Part shown: one piece after another, positions 48,998-56,250 of the stretch
Layout of the letters: every line of letters begins with the position of its first letter
Numbering within the stretch: position 1 is the stretch's first letter
Source of the DNA: Shinella pollutisoli
GTDB taxonomy: Bacteria > Pseudomonadota > Alphaproteobacteria > Rhizobiales > Rhizobiaceae
Direction of reading: 5' to 3'
DNA: 64,000 bases
NCBI RefSeq assembly: GCF_024609765.1
Contig: NZ_JANFDG010000027.1
Coordinates: 17,485-81,484 of the forward strand
Translations under genes and position numbers: made by a program
Notes under the pieces: model-generated
Told to the model about the DNA's origin: nothing
The model's input: the letters and a program-made list of their open reading frames with translations, nothing else
Databases searched by the model: none

Positions 48998-50665
48998 TCA
49001 GGCAGCAGCGGGCGCCGTATCGCTCCTGGGCGCCAGAAGTTTCTTGTCCGGATCGATGTCGGGCACCGCGCCGATGAGCGCGGCGGTATAGGGTCTCTGC
49101 GGACGCGCGAAGATCTCCGCCGAGGGCCCGTCCTCGACGACCTCGCCGTGGTACATCACCAGCACGCGCTCGCAGAGATTGCGCACGATGGCGAGGTCGT
49201 GGGCGATGAACAGCAGCGTCAGGTTCATGCGCGCCTTCAGCTCGGCGAAGAGGTCGACGATCTGCTTCTGGATCGTCACGTCGAGGGCCGCCACGCATTC
49301 GTCGGCGATGATGAGGCGCGGGTTGACGGCGAGCGCGCGGGCGATGCCGACGCGCTGGCACTGGCCGCCGCTCAGGCTGCGCGGCTTGCGGCCGGCGAAT
49401 TCGCGGCCGAGATGGACGAGGTCCAGGAGCTCGTCGATGCGGCCGGGGATGTCGGCGGAGGGCATGCCGTTGACCTTCAGCACCTCGCCGAGCGTCTCGG
49501 CCACCGTGAAGCGCGGGTTCAGCGCGTTGAGCGGGTCCTGGAACACCATCGCCGTCTCGCGCCGGAGTTTTGCGAGCGCCCTGCCCGGCTGTTGCGCGAG
49601 GTCGACGCCGTCGAAGGTGACGTGGCCGGAGGAGAGCGGCGTCAGGCCGAGGATGGCGCGGGCGAGCGTGCTCTTGCCGCTGCCCGATTCGCCGACGATG
49701 CCGATCGTGTCGCCCTCCATCACCTGGAAGCTCACGCCCTTGACGGCGCTGACCTGCTTCCTGCCGCCGAAGCGGAGGAACGAGCCGCCGACGTCGAAGC
49801 GCACATGCAGGTCGTCGACCTCCAGCAGCGGACGCGCCTGCCTGTGGGCGGCCGCCGGCTTCGCCTCCCCGGCGGCCGGCAGCGACGGGTGGCTGCCGAT
49901 CAGCATGCGGGTGTAGTCGTGCCTCGGCGCGGCGAGCACCTCGCGCTTCGGCCCCTGCTCCACCAGCCGCCCGCCGCGCATGACGGCGATGCGGTCGCAG
50001 GTCTGGGCGACGATGCCGAGGTCGTGGGTGATCAGGATCACCGAGAGCCCGAGGCTTTCGCGCAGGTCGAGCAGCAGCTCGAGGATCTGCGCCTGGATCG
50101 TCACGTCGAGCGCCGTCGTCGGCTCGTCGGCGATCAGGATCTTCGGGCGGCAGGAGAGTGCGGCGGCGATCATCGCCCGCTGGCGCATGCCGCCGGAGAA
50201 CTCGTGCGGATAGCTGTCGTATTGCCGCGACGGATCGGGGAAGCCGACCTTGGCCAGCATCTCGACCGCCGCCTCGCGCGCCTCCCGCCCGCCCGCGCCC
50301 TCGTGGAAGCGGATGCCCTCGGCGATCTGGTCGCCGATCTTCATCACCGGGTCGAGATGGCTGGTCGGGTTCTGGAAGATCATGCCGATCTCGCGCCCGC
50401 GCACGGAAAGCATGTCGGCGGTGCTCGCCCGGACGAGGTCGCGGCCCTCCAGCATCACCGACCCGCCGTCGACCGACAGGCGCCGCGACGGCAGGAGGCC
50501 CATGACGGCGCGGCAGAGCAGGCTCTTGCCCGAACCGCTCTCGCCGACGAGGCCGAGGATCTCGCCTTTCGCAAGGTCGACCGAGACGCGGTCGATCAGG
50601 GTGCGCGGCTCGGGCCCGCCGTGGAAGTTCACCACCAGGTCGCGGATCGACAGGAGCGCCGTCAT
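48998..50665 (-). CDS. Dipeptide/oligopeptide ABC ATPase, fused DppD-DppF
   Basis: A 555-residue protein with two complete nucleotide-binding domains. The first has Walker [10 protein letters not shown] (about 40), signature FSGGMRQR and Walker [13 protein letters not shown]. The second has Walker [10 protein letters not shown], signature LSGGQCQR and Walker [13 protein letters not shown], where Cys-Val-Ala replaces the usual Pro-Thr/Val-Ser; the catalytic Glu stays. Each NBD ends with the OppD/F-type C-terminal extension. The start at 50665 overlaps the DppC stop as ATGA; a longer reading from 50809 would run inside the DppC gene. It energises peptide uptake at the inner membrane. Confidence 0.92.
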   Translation of the reverse strand: MTALLSIRDLVVNFHGGPEPRTLIDRVSVDLAKGEILGLVGESGSGKSLLCRAVMGLLPSRRLSVDGGSVMLEGRDLVRASTADMLSVRGREIGMIFQNPTSHLDPVMKIGDQIAEGIRFHEGAGGREAREAAVEMLAKVGFPDPSRQYDSYPHEFSGGMRQRAMIAAALSCRPKILIADEPTTALDVTIQAQILELLLDLRESLGLSVILITHDLGIVAQTCDRIAVMRGGRLVEQGPKREVLAAPRHDYTRMLIGSHPSLPAAGEAKPAAAHRQARPLLEVDDLHVRFDVGGSFLRFGGRKQVSAVKGVSFQVMEGDTIGIVGESGSGKSTLARAILGLTPLSSGHVTFDGVDLAQQPGRALAKLRRETAMVFQDPLNALNPRFTVAETLGEVLKVNGMPSADIPGRIDELLDLVHLGREFAGRKPRSLSGGQCQRVGIARALAVNPRLIIADECVAALDVTIQKQIVDLFAELKARMNLTLLFIAHDLAIVRNLCERVLVMYHGEVVEDGPSAEIFARPQRPYTAALIGAVPDIDPDKKLLAPRSDTAPAAA

Positions 50666-51516
50666 TCGTGCACTCCGAGCAGGTCGCCGAGCGCGTCGCC
50701 GAGCAGGCTGAAGGCGAAGGCGAGGAAGACGATGGAAAGGCCGGGGAAGAGCGTGATCCACCAGGCGGTGGTGACGAAGGGCTGGCCCTCGGCGACCATG
50801 ATCCCCCATTCGGCGGTCGGCGGCTGCACGCCGAGGCCGAGATAGCTGATGGCGGCGCCGTTGAGCAGCACCAGCACGGCATCCGACATGACGAAGACCA
50901 GCGAGCCGGCAATCGCGTTCGGCAGCAGGTGGCGGAACATGATGCGGGCCCGGCTGAAGCCGAGGCTGACGGCGGCGACCGCATAGTCGCTGTTCTTCAG
51001 CACGAGGATCTGCGCGCGCACCAGCCGCGCGTAGGAGACCCAGCCGACCAGCGCCATGGCGATGTAGAAGCTCGCGAGCCCCGGCCCGAGGATGGCGATG
51101 ATCGACAGCATCAGCACCAGGAAGGGGAAGGCGAGGATGATGTCGATGACGCGCATGAAGACGGTGTCGACGATGCCGCCGAAGAAGCCGGCGACGGTGC
51201 CGAGCAGCGTGCCGATGACGAACGGGAAGGCGACGCCGATGAAGGCGATCTGCAGGTCGATGCGGGTGCCCCAGATCACCCGCGACAGGACGTCCCGGCC
51301 GAAATTGTCCGTGCCGAAGGGATGGGCGAGCGAGGGCGGCTGCAGGCGCACGTCGGCCATCTGGGCCACCGGATCGTAGGGCGCGACGAGGGGGGCGGCG
51401 AGTGCCAGCAGGATGAAGAAGGCGAGGATGCCGGCGCCGGCGAGGAGCGACAGATGCTCCCCCAGCCAGCGGCTGAGCCCGCGCGAGACGGGAAGGCGGA
51501 CGGCGGGGGCGCTCAC
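50662..51516 (-). CDS. Peptide ABC transporter permease, DppC-like
   Basis: A 284-residue permease with about six TM segments. It has the DppC/OppC N-terminal part (PLVAPYDPVAQMADVRLQPP, HPFGTDNFGRDVLSRV) and the ATPase-contact EAA-like loop AAVSLGFSRARIMFRHLLPN (about 200-219). It starts with GTG at 51516, overlapping the DppB stop as GTGA, and its own stop overlaps the ATPase start. Tight overlaps show one translational unit with DppB and the fused ATPase. Confidence 0.92.
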   Translation of the reverse strand: MSAPAVRLPVSRGLSRWLGEHLSLLAGAGILAFFILLALAAPLVAPYDPVAQMADVRLQPPSLAHPFGTDNFGRDVLSRVIWGTRIDLQIAFIGVAFPFVIGTLLGTVAGFFGGIVDTVFMRVIDIILAFPFLVLMLSIIAILGPGLASFYIAMALVGWVSYARLVRAQILVLKNSDYAVAAVSLGFSRARIMFRHLLPNAIAGSLVFVMSDAVLVLLNGAAISYLGLGVQPPTAEWGIMVAEGQPFVTTAWWITLFPGLSIVFLAFAFSLLGDALGDLLGVHE

Positions 51517-52451
51517 AGCTTCACCCTCGGGTCGACCGTCACCGTTATGATGTCGGCGAGGAAGTTCACCAGCACCGTCGCGCAGGCGAAGACCATGGCG
51601 ACGCCCTGGACGACCATATAGTCGCGCGAGAAGATCGCCCGCACCAGCAATTGCCCCATGCCCGGCAGCGCGAAGACGCTTTCGACGACGACGCTGCCGC
51701 CGATGAGCCAGCCGATGTTGACGGCGAGCAGGTTGATCGTCGGCACGAGCGAATTCGGCAGCACGTGGCGCCAGAAGACGATGCCCTCCGGCATGCCGCG
51801 TGCGCGTGCCGCCGTCGCCACGTCCGAGCGCAGCGAATGGATCATCGCCGCCCGGAGGCTGCGGGTGATGACGGCGGAAAGCGAGAGCGCGATGGTGAGG
51901 CTCGGCAGCGCCAGGTGCCAGAGCTTCTCCGGGATCGTCTCGCCGTAGCCGGAGACGGGGAAGAGGTCGAGCTGCACGCTGAAGAAGATGATCAGCATCA
52001 GCGCCAGCCAGAAGGGCGGGAAGCCGATGCCCATGGTGGAGACGATGCGCACCGCGTGATCGGGCAGCCGGCCCTGGCAGCGGGCGGCGATGGCCGACAT
52101 CGGCAGCGCGATCAGGATGGAGAGGACGACGCTCGTCAGCACCAGCATCAGCGTCGGCTCGATGCGGGTGGCGATCAGCTTCAAGACGTCGATCTTGTAG
52201 AGGATCGACTTGCCCATCTCGCCGCGCCCGAGATTCTCGATGAAATAGAAATATTGCAGCCAGATCGGCTCGTCGAGGCCGTACTGCTCGCGGATGCGCG
52301 CGATCGCCGTCGGGGTCGCCCTGGTGCCGAGCAGCACGCGCGCGGGATCGCCGGGAATGAGGCGCACCAGCACGAAGGTGATGACGCTGATGCCGAACAG
52401 GACGGGCAACAGCTGCAGCGGCCGATAGAGAACGAACTTATATCGATGCAT
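51513..52451 (-). CDS. Peptide ABC transporter permease, DppB-like
   Basis: A 312-residue permease with about six TM segments. Landmarks are the N-terminal RPLQLLPVLFGISVITFVLV and LIPGDPARVLLG, and the cytosolic EAA loop VATAARARGMPEGIVFWRHVLPN (quoted in part: ARGMPEGIVFWRHVLPN). It pairs with DppC to form the peptide channel. The start lies 51 bp after the stop of the proline-iminopeptidase-like gene, so both are probably transcribed from the same regulated promoter. Confidence 0.92.
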   Translation of the reverse strand: MHRYKFVLYRPLQLLPVLFGISVITFVLVRLIPGDPARVLLGTRATPTAIARIREQYGLDEPIWLQYFYFIENLGRGEMGKSILYKIDVLKLIATRIEPTLMLVLTSVVLSILIALPMSAIAARCQGRLPDHAVRIVSTMGIGFPPFWLALMLIIFFSVQLDLFPVSGYGETIPEKLWHLALPSLTIALSLSAVITRSLRAAMIHSLRSDVATAARARGMPEGIVFWRHVLPNSLVPTINLLAVNIGWLIGGSVVVESVFALPGMGQLLVRAIFSRDYMVVQGVAMVFACATVLVNFLADIITVTVDPRVKL

Positions 52452-52502
52452 CTGTCCGGTGTTCGCCCCTGTCTTGCGATGCGGGATGTCGGCCCTCGGC
52501 CA

Positions 52503-53393
52503 TCACGACGACCTGTGCCTGGCGAGGAAATCCGTGAGCGCCGCGTAATAGTCCTGCGGATTCTCATAGAACGGCATATGGCTGGAATTGCGGAAGACGC
52601 GCAATTCGGCATTCGGCAGCGCATTCTTCATCCGCATGGCGCAGGCCGGCGTCAGCTCGTCGTGCTCGCCCACGGTGATGAGGACCGGCACATCGAGGCC
52701 CGGCAGGTCCGGAATGCGGTTCCAGTCCTTCAGGTTGCCGGTATAGAGGAACTCGTTCGGTCCCTGCATCGTCACATAGGGTCCCATGTTCCAGTCGTCG
52801 AGCGACCGGCGCACCGGCGCCGGCCATTCCGGCAGGCGGCAGACGTGACGATAGTTCAGGATGGTGATCGCCGCCAGATATTCCGGATGGTCGATCGTGC
52901 CCGCCGCCTCGTGCTTCTGCATCATGGCGACCGTCTCCGAGCCGAGCGCTGCGCGCAGCCGCTCCAGTTCGGACACCAGATGCGGCATGTCCGCGACGGT
53001 GTCCTCGAGGATCAGCGTCTTCAGGTTCTCGCGATACTTGAGCGCATAGTCGATGGCGAGCCACCCGCCCCAGGAATGGCCGAGGAGATGGACCCTGCCG
53101 AGGCCAAGCCTGCGGCGGACCGTCTCCGTCTCCTCGACGTAGCGGCCGATCGTCCAGAGGCCGGCATCCTCCGGGCGGTCGGAAGCGCCGGTGCCGAGCT
53201 GGTCGAAGGCGACGACGCGGTAGCCGTGGTCGACCAGGCAGGAATGGGCGTCGCGCAGGTAGTCGGAGGGCAGGCCCGGGCCGCCGTTCAGACAGAAGAC
53301 CGTCTCGTCGCCCGTGCCGAACAGGTAGGCCACGACCGTGAAGCCGTCGACCTCCACCTCGACCCGCTCGTCGGCAACGATCTCACGCCACAT
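52503..53393 (-). CDS. Proline iminopeptidase-like alpha/beta hydrolase (S33), operon leader
   Basis: A 296-residue S33-type hydrolase. The oxyanion motif is NGGPG (36-40), FDQLGTGAS follows, nucleophile Ser107 is in LLGHSWGGW, the acid Asp is in VGEHDELTP and His in NSSHMPFYENP. Such PIP enzymes release N-terminal proline or related residues from small peptides or amides. It is the first gene of the operon pip - dppB - dppC - dppDF - binding protein. A lux-type dyad (53471-53486) lies 78 bp upstream, with a TAAAAT -10 box between. SD is aggagg. It resembles the pip genes controlled by plant-responsive LuxR solos. The true substrate is open. Confidence 0.88.
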   Translation of the reverse strand: MWREIVADERVEVEVDGFTVVAYLFGTGDETVFCLNGGPGLPSDYLRDAHSCLVDHGYRVVAFDQLGTGASDRPEDAGLWTIGRYVEETETVRRRLGLGRVHLLGHSWGGWLAIDYALKYRENLKTLILEDTVADMPHLVSELERLRAALGSETVAMMQKHEAAGTIDHPEYLAAITILNYRHVCRLPEWPAPVRRSLDDWNMGPYVTMQGPNEFLYTGNLKDWNRIPDLPGLDVPVLITVGEHDELTPACAMRMKNALPNAELRVFRNSSHMPFYENPQDYYAALTDFLARHRSS

Positions 53394-53441
53394 GCCGGGC
53401 CATCCTCCTGAATCGACTTGACCATTTTTTGAGCATGGCTA

Positions 53442-53447
53442 ATTTTA
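53442..53447 (-). promoter_or_regulatory. -10 box of the peptidase/ABC operon
   Basis: On the minus strand these bases read TAAAAT, with predicted initiation near 53435. The dyad at 53471-53486 would then be centred about 43 bp upstream of the start, the classic activator position for LuxR-type proteins. Confidence 0.55.
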
Positions 53448-53470
53448 CCGCATCGCACCATGGGCGCCAG

Positions 53471-53486
53471 CTATAAGAAGTGATAG
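53471..53486. promoter_or_regulatory. lux-box-like operator 1
   Basis: ctataagaagtgatag is an imperfect 16-bp dyad (CTAT...ATAG). Read toward the peptidase operon, its context is ccctat-N8-atagctggcgccc. That matches operator 2 read toward the second peptidase (ccctat-N8-atagctgccgc). It lies 34 bp before the regulator gene and 78 bp before the divergent peptidase gene. Confidence 0.7.
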
Positions 53487-53519
53487 GGTATGCGTGCCAT
53501 CGCCGTGCCGGAGTGAGGG

Positions 53520-54296
53520 ATGCTTGAGGAAATCGGTGCCATCGCGGAACGCTTCTCGGCCCGCAAGACGCTCGACGACCGGATCGACGAGGCCTTCCGC
53601 GCGATGCGCCTCATGGGCTTCGAAGCGCTGATCTACGACTACACGCCCACCCCCTGCGACGTCGGCGGACGGGTCGAGATCCCGTCGCTCCTGAAGCTGC
53701 GCAACGTCGCCGGCGACATGCACGACTACTGGTGCAACCGGGAATATTTCCGTATCGACCCCGTGCAGCGCCTCGCCATGCAGACGTCCGTCCCCTTCTT
53801 CTGGAACTACGACCCGGACGTGGAGACCCGCATCAGCCGCTTCATGACCGACGAGACCAAGCCCGTCAGCGACTTCCTGCGCGAGCACGACATGCTGGCC
53901 GGCGTCACGGTGCCGGTGCACATGCCGCGCGGCGACTATGCGACGGTGACGGGCGTGCGCTACGGCGCGCGGCGGGAGTTCAGGCGCGACGCGATGCAGG
54001 TGCTCGCCGATTTCGGCCTGCTCGCCCAGGTCTTCCACGAGGCGGCCTACGAGCTCTTCGACGACACGGTGTTCAATGCCCGGGTGCGGCTGACCGAGCG
54101 GGAGCGCGAATGCCTCGCCTATTCCTCCTACGGGCTCTCGGCCAAGGAGATCTCCCGCATCATCGACCGGTCGGTGCCGACCGTGGTCATGCATCTGAAC
54201 TCCGCCGCCCGCAAGCTCGGGGCGAAGAACCGCACGCAGGCCGTCGTGCGCGCCACGCAGTGCCGCCTGCTGGAGGGCACGCCCTATAAGTTATGA
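53520..54296 (+). CDS. LuxR-family regulator, plant-signal-responsive solo type (PipR/OryR-like)
   Basis: 258 residues: an autoinducer-binding domain (1-175) and a LuxR HTH (about 188-245, LTERERECLAYSSYGLSAKE, then SVPTVVMHLNSAARKLGAKN). Counting back from the conserved Asp80-Pro81 (TraR D70-P71), the positions of TraR W57 and Y61 are Met67 and Trp71. Trp95 (W85) and the Gly before VTVPV (G113) are kept. The W-to-M and Y-to-W pair marks the subfamily that responds to plant compounds rather than acyl-homoserine lactones (OryR, PsoR, XccR, NesR, PipR). No luxI-type synthase is in the window. Genes for proline-iminopeptidase-like enzymes lie on both sides, as in that subfamily. Its stop overlaps operator 2. 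Confidence 0.9.
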   Translation: MLEEIGAIAERFSARKTLDDRIDEAFRAMRLMGFEALIYDYTPTPCDVGGRVEIPSLLKLRNVAGDMHDYWCNREYFRIDPVQRLAMQTSVPFFWNYDPDVETRISRFMTDETKPVSDFLREHDMLAGVTVPVHMPRGDYATVTGVRYGARREFRRDAMQVLADFGLLAQVFHEAAYELFDDTVFNARVRLTERERECLAYSSYGLSAKEISRIIDRSVPTVVMHLNSAARKLGAKNRTQAVVRATQCRLLEGTPYKL

Positions 54297-54299
54297 TAG
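54284..54299. promoter_or_regulatory. lux-box-like operator 2
   Basis: ctataagttatgatag is a 16-bp dyad overlapping the last codons and stop of the LuxR gene. It shares outer arms and flanks with operator 1. A tatggt -10 box at 54324-54329 follows after 24 bp (operator 1: 23 bp to its -10 box), so it is placed to drive the second peptidase gene. Confidence 0.7.
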
Positions 54300-54323
54300 C
54301 TGCCGCGCCCTTCCGGGCGCCGC

Positions 54324-54329
54324 TATGGT
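54324..54329 (+). promoter_or_regulatory. -10 box of the second peptidase gene
   Basis: tatggt lies 24 bp after operator 2 and 33 bp before the peptidase start, with no separate -35 box. This suggests activator-dependent transcription. Confidence 0.45.
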
Positions 54330-54362
54330 TTCCTTTCCGCACGCGACGCAAGGAGATCGAAC

Positions 54363-55265
54363 GTGGCCGACATCCCGTCCCGCGAGGGCTATCTGCCGTT
54401 CCGCGGCCACCGCACCTGGTACCGCATCACCGGCCCGCTCTCCTCGGGGCGCCTGCCGCTCGTCGTCGCCCATGGCGGACCGGGCTGCACGCACGACTAT
54501 GTCGATTCGTTCAAGGAGATCGCGGCCCTCGACGGCCGCGCCGTCATCCACTACGACCAGCTCGGCAACGGCAACTCCACGCGCCTGCCGGAAAAGGGCG
54601 CGGACTTCTGGACCGTCGACCTGTTCCTGGAGGAGCTCGACGCCCTGCTGTCGCATCTCGGCATCAGGGAGCGCCACGCCCTCCTCGGCCAGTCCTGGGG
54701 CGGGATGCTCGGCGCCGAGCACGCCGTGCGGCGGCCCGCCGGCCTCAAGGCGCTGGTGATCGCCAATTCGCCCGCCAGCATGAAGACCTGGGTGGCCGAG
54801 GCCAACCGGCTGCGCGCGGACCTGCCGGCCGACGTCCAGGCGACGCTGCTGAAACACGAGCAGGCGGGGACCCTGACCGACCCGGACTACGTCGCCGCCT
54901 CGCGCGTCTTCTACGACCGCCACGTCTGCCGGGTCGTGCCCTGGCCTCCCGAGGTGGCGCGCACCTTCGCGATCATGGACGAGGACAACACCGTCTACCG
55001 CCACATGAACGGCCCCACCGAGTTCCACGTCATCGGCACGATGATGGACTGGACGATCGAGGATCGCCTCGGCGCGATCGCCGCGCCCACGCTTCTCATC
55101 TCTGGCCGCCATGACGAGGCGACGCCGCTCGTCGTGCGACCCTATGTCGAGAACGTCCCCGGCTGCCGCTGGGTGGTCTTCGAGGAATCGAGCCACATGC
55201 CGCATGTCGAGGAGAAGGACCTCTGCCTGAAGACGGTCTCGGACTTCCTCCGGGAGTTCGACTGA
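54363..55265 (+). CDS. Proline iminopeptidase-like alpha/beta hydrolase (S33), second copy
   Basis: A 300-residue S33 hydrolase, clearly related to the copy at 52503-53393. It has HGGPG (37-41), [10 protein letters not shown], nucleophile Ser111 in [10 protein letters not shown], acid Asp in SGRHDEATP and His in [12 protein letters not shown]. Proline iminopeptidase-type enzymes act on small peptides or amides; members beside plant-responsive LuxR solos are the usual target genes. The start at 54363 (GTG) follows SD aaggag. Operator 2 lies 64 bp upstream and a T-tailed terminator follows, so this is a single-gene unit. The two copies differ enough to suggest different substrates. Confidence 0.88.
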   Translation: MADIPSREGYLPFRGHRTWYRITGPLSSGRLPLVVAHGGPGCTHDYVDSFKEIAALDGRAVIHYDQLGNGNSTRLPEKGADFWTVDLFLEELDALLSHLGIRERHALLGQSWGGMLGAEHAVRRPAGLKALVIANSPASMKTWVAEANRLRADLPADVQATLLKHEQAGTLTDPDYVAASRVFYDRHVCRVVPWPPEVARTFAIMDEDNTVYRHMNGPTEFHVIGTMMDWTIEDRLGAIAAPTLLISGRHDEATPLVVRPYVENVPGCRWVVFEESSHMPHVEEKDLCLKTVSDFLREFD

Positions 55266-55269
55266 GGCA

Positions 55270-55289
55270 GGGCGGCAGGCCGCCCTTTT
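55270..55289 (+). terminator. Rho-independent terminator after the second peptidase gene
   Basis: gggcgg/ccgccc stem with loop cagg, followed by tttt, 4 bp after the stop codon. Confidence 0.8.
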
Positions 55290-55382
55290 CCGCAAACGTG
55301 GAACAATGGCCCCTTCGCGCGGTTGGAAGGCCACGGGCCCGTGCGGCCTGCCGTTCAACACGTCTTCCGGGAGGAAACAGCC

Positions 55383-56201
55383 ATGCCAAGGGAATGGGAA
55401 AATCGTGAAGGCCACCGCCGCTACGAGGACCGCGGCGACGAGCGCCGGTCCGGCGCCGGCCGCGACTGGTCCGACCGCGCGGAAGACGAGGCGCGGTCCT
55501 GGTTCGGCGACGAGGACGCGGAGCGCCGGCGGATGATGGACGATCCCTATCGCGGCGAGCGCGAGGACCGGCGCCATTCCGGGGGCGGCGGCTACGGACG
55601 GGAGGACCGCCGCTACGGCGGGACGATGCGCCCCTTCGCCGGGCGCGACGCCTCCTGGGGATCCGACCGCGCAGGCCCCGGCGGCGAACGCGACACCTAC
55701 GGCTACCCGCGCCGCCAGTCGGACGACCGCTGGCGCTATCGCACCGCCGATGAGGGCGGGCGGCGCGGCTGGGACGAGGATCGCGGCTTCCTCGACCGCG
55801 CCAGCGACGAGGTCGCCTCCTGGTTCGGCGACGACGGCGCCACGCGCCGCCGCGAGATGGACGCCCGCCATCGCGGCCGCGGCCCGAAGAACTACACGCG
55901 CTCCGACGAGCGCATCGCCGAGGACGTCAACGACCGGCTCGCAGACGACGGCTATGTCGACGCGTCCGGCATCGAGGTCACCGTCGGCGGCGGCGAGGTC
56001 ACGCTGAACGGCACCGTGACGGAGCGCTTCGCCAAGCGGCGGGCCGAGGACATCGCCGAGAGCGTCTCGGGCGTCAAGCACGTCCAGAACAACCTGCGGG
56101 TCGCGGCACAGCCGGCGTCCGGCGACGCCGGCACGGAGACCGCGCGGTCCGGCGGCGGCTCCACCGCGGGCGTCGCCTCGTCCGCCTCCTTCCGCCACTG
56201 A
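55383..56201 (+). CDS. BON-domain protein with SWFGD repeats
   Basis: A 272-residue, highly charged protein rich in Arg, Asp, Gly and Tyr. Two copies of an SWFGD element occur: DEARSWFGDEDAERRRMMD (about 34-52) and DEVASWFGDDGATRRREMD (about 140-158). A C-terminal BON domain follows (about 175-235, IAEDVNDRLADDGYVDASGI, VTLNGTVTERFAKRRAEDI). BON domains bind membranes or lipids; OsmY-type proteins protect against osmotic shock. No signal peptide is visible. SD gggagg lies upstream of ATG 55383. Proteins of this repeat type are seen as stress-related in rhizobia, but the role is not established. Confidence 0.75.
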   Translation: MPREWENREGHRRYEDRGDERRSGAGRDWSDRAEDEARSWFGDEDAERRRMMDDPYRGEREDRRHSGGGGYGREDRRYGGTMRPFAGRDASWGSDRAGPGGERDTYGYPRRQSDDRWRYRTADEGGRRGWDEDRGFLDRASDEVASWFGDDGATRRREMDARHRGRGPKNYTRSDERIAEDVNDRLADDGYVDASGIEVTVGGGEVTLNGTVTERFAKRRAEDIAESVSGVKHVQNNLRVAAQPASGDAGTETARSGGGSTAGVASSASFRH

Positions 56202-56250
56202 GAGCGGCGGCCCCGCCCGCGGGGCCGTCCCTTCCGGCCCGGAGGCCCCG

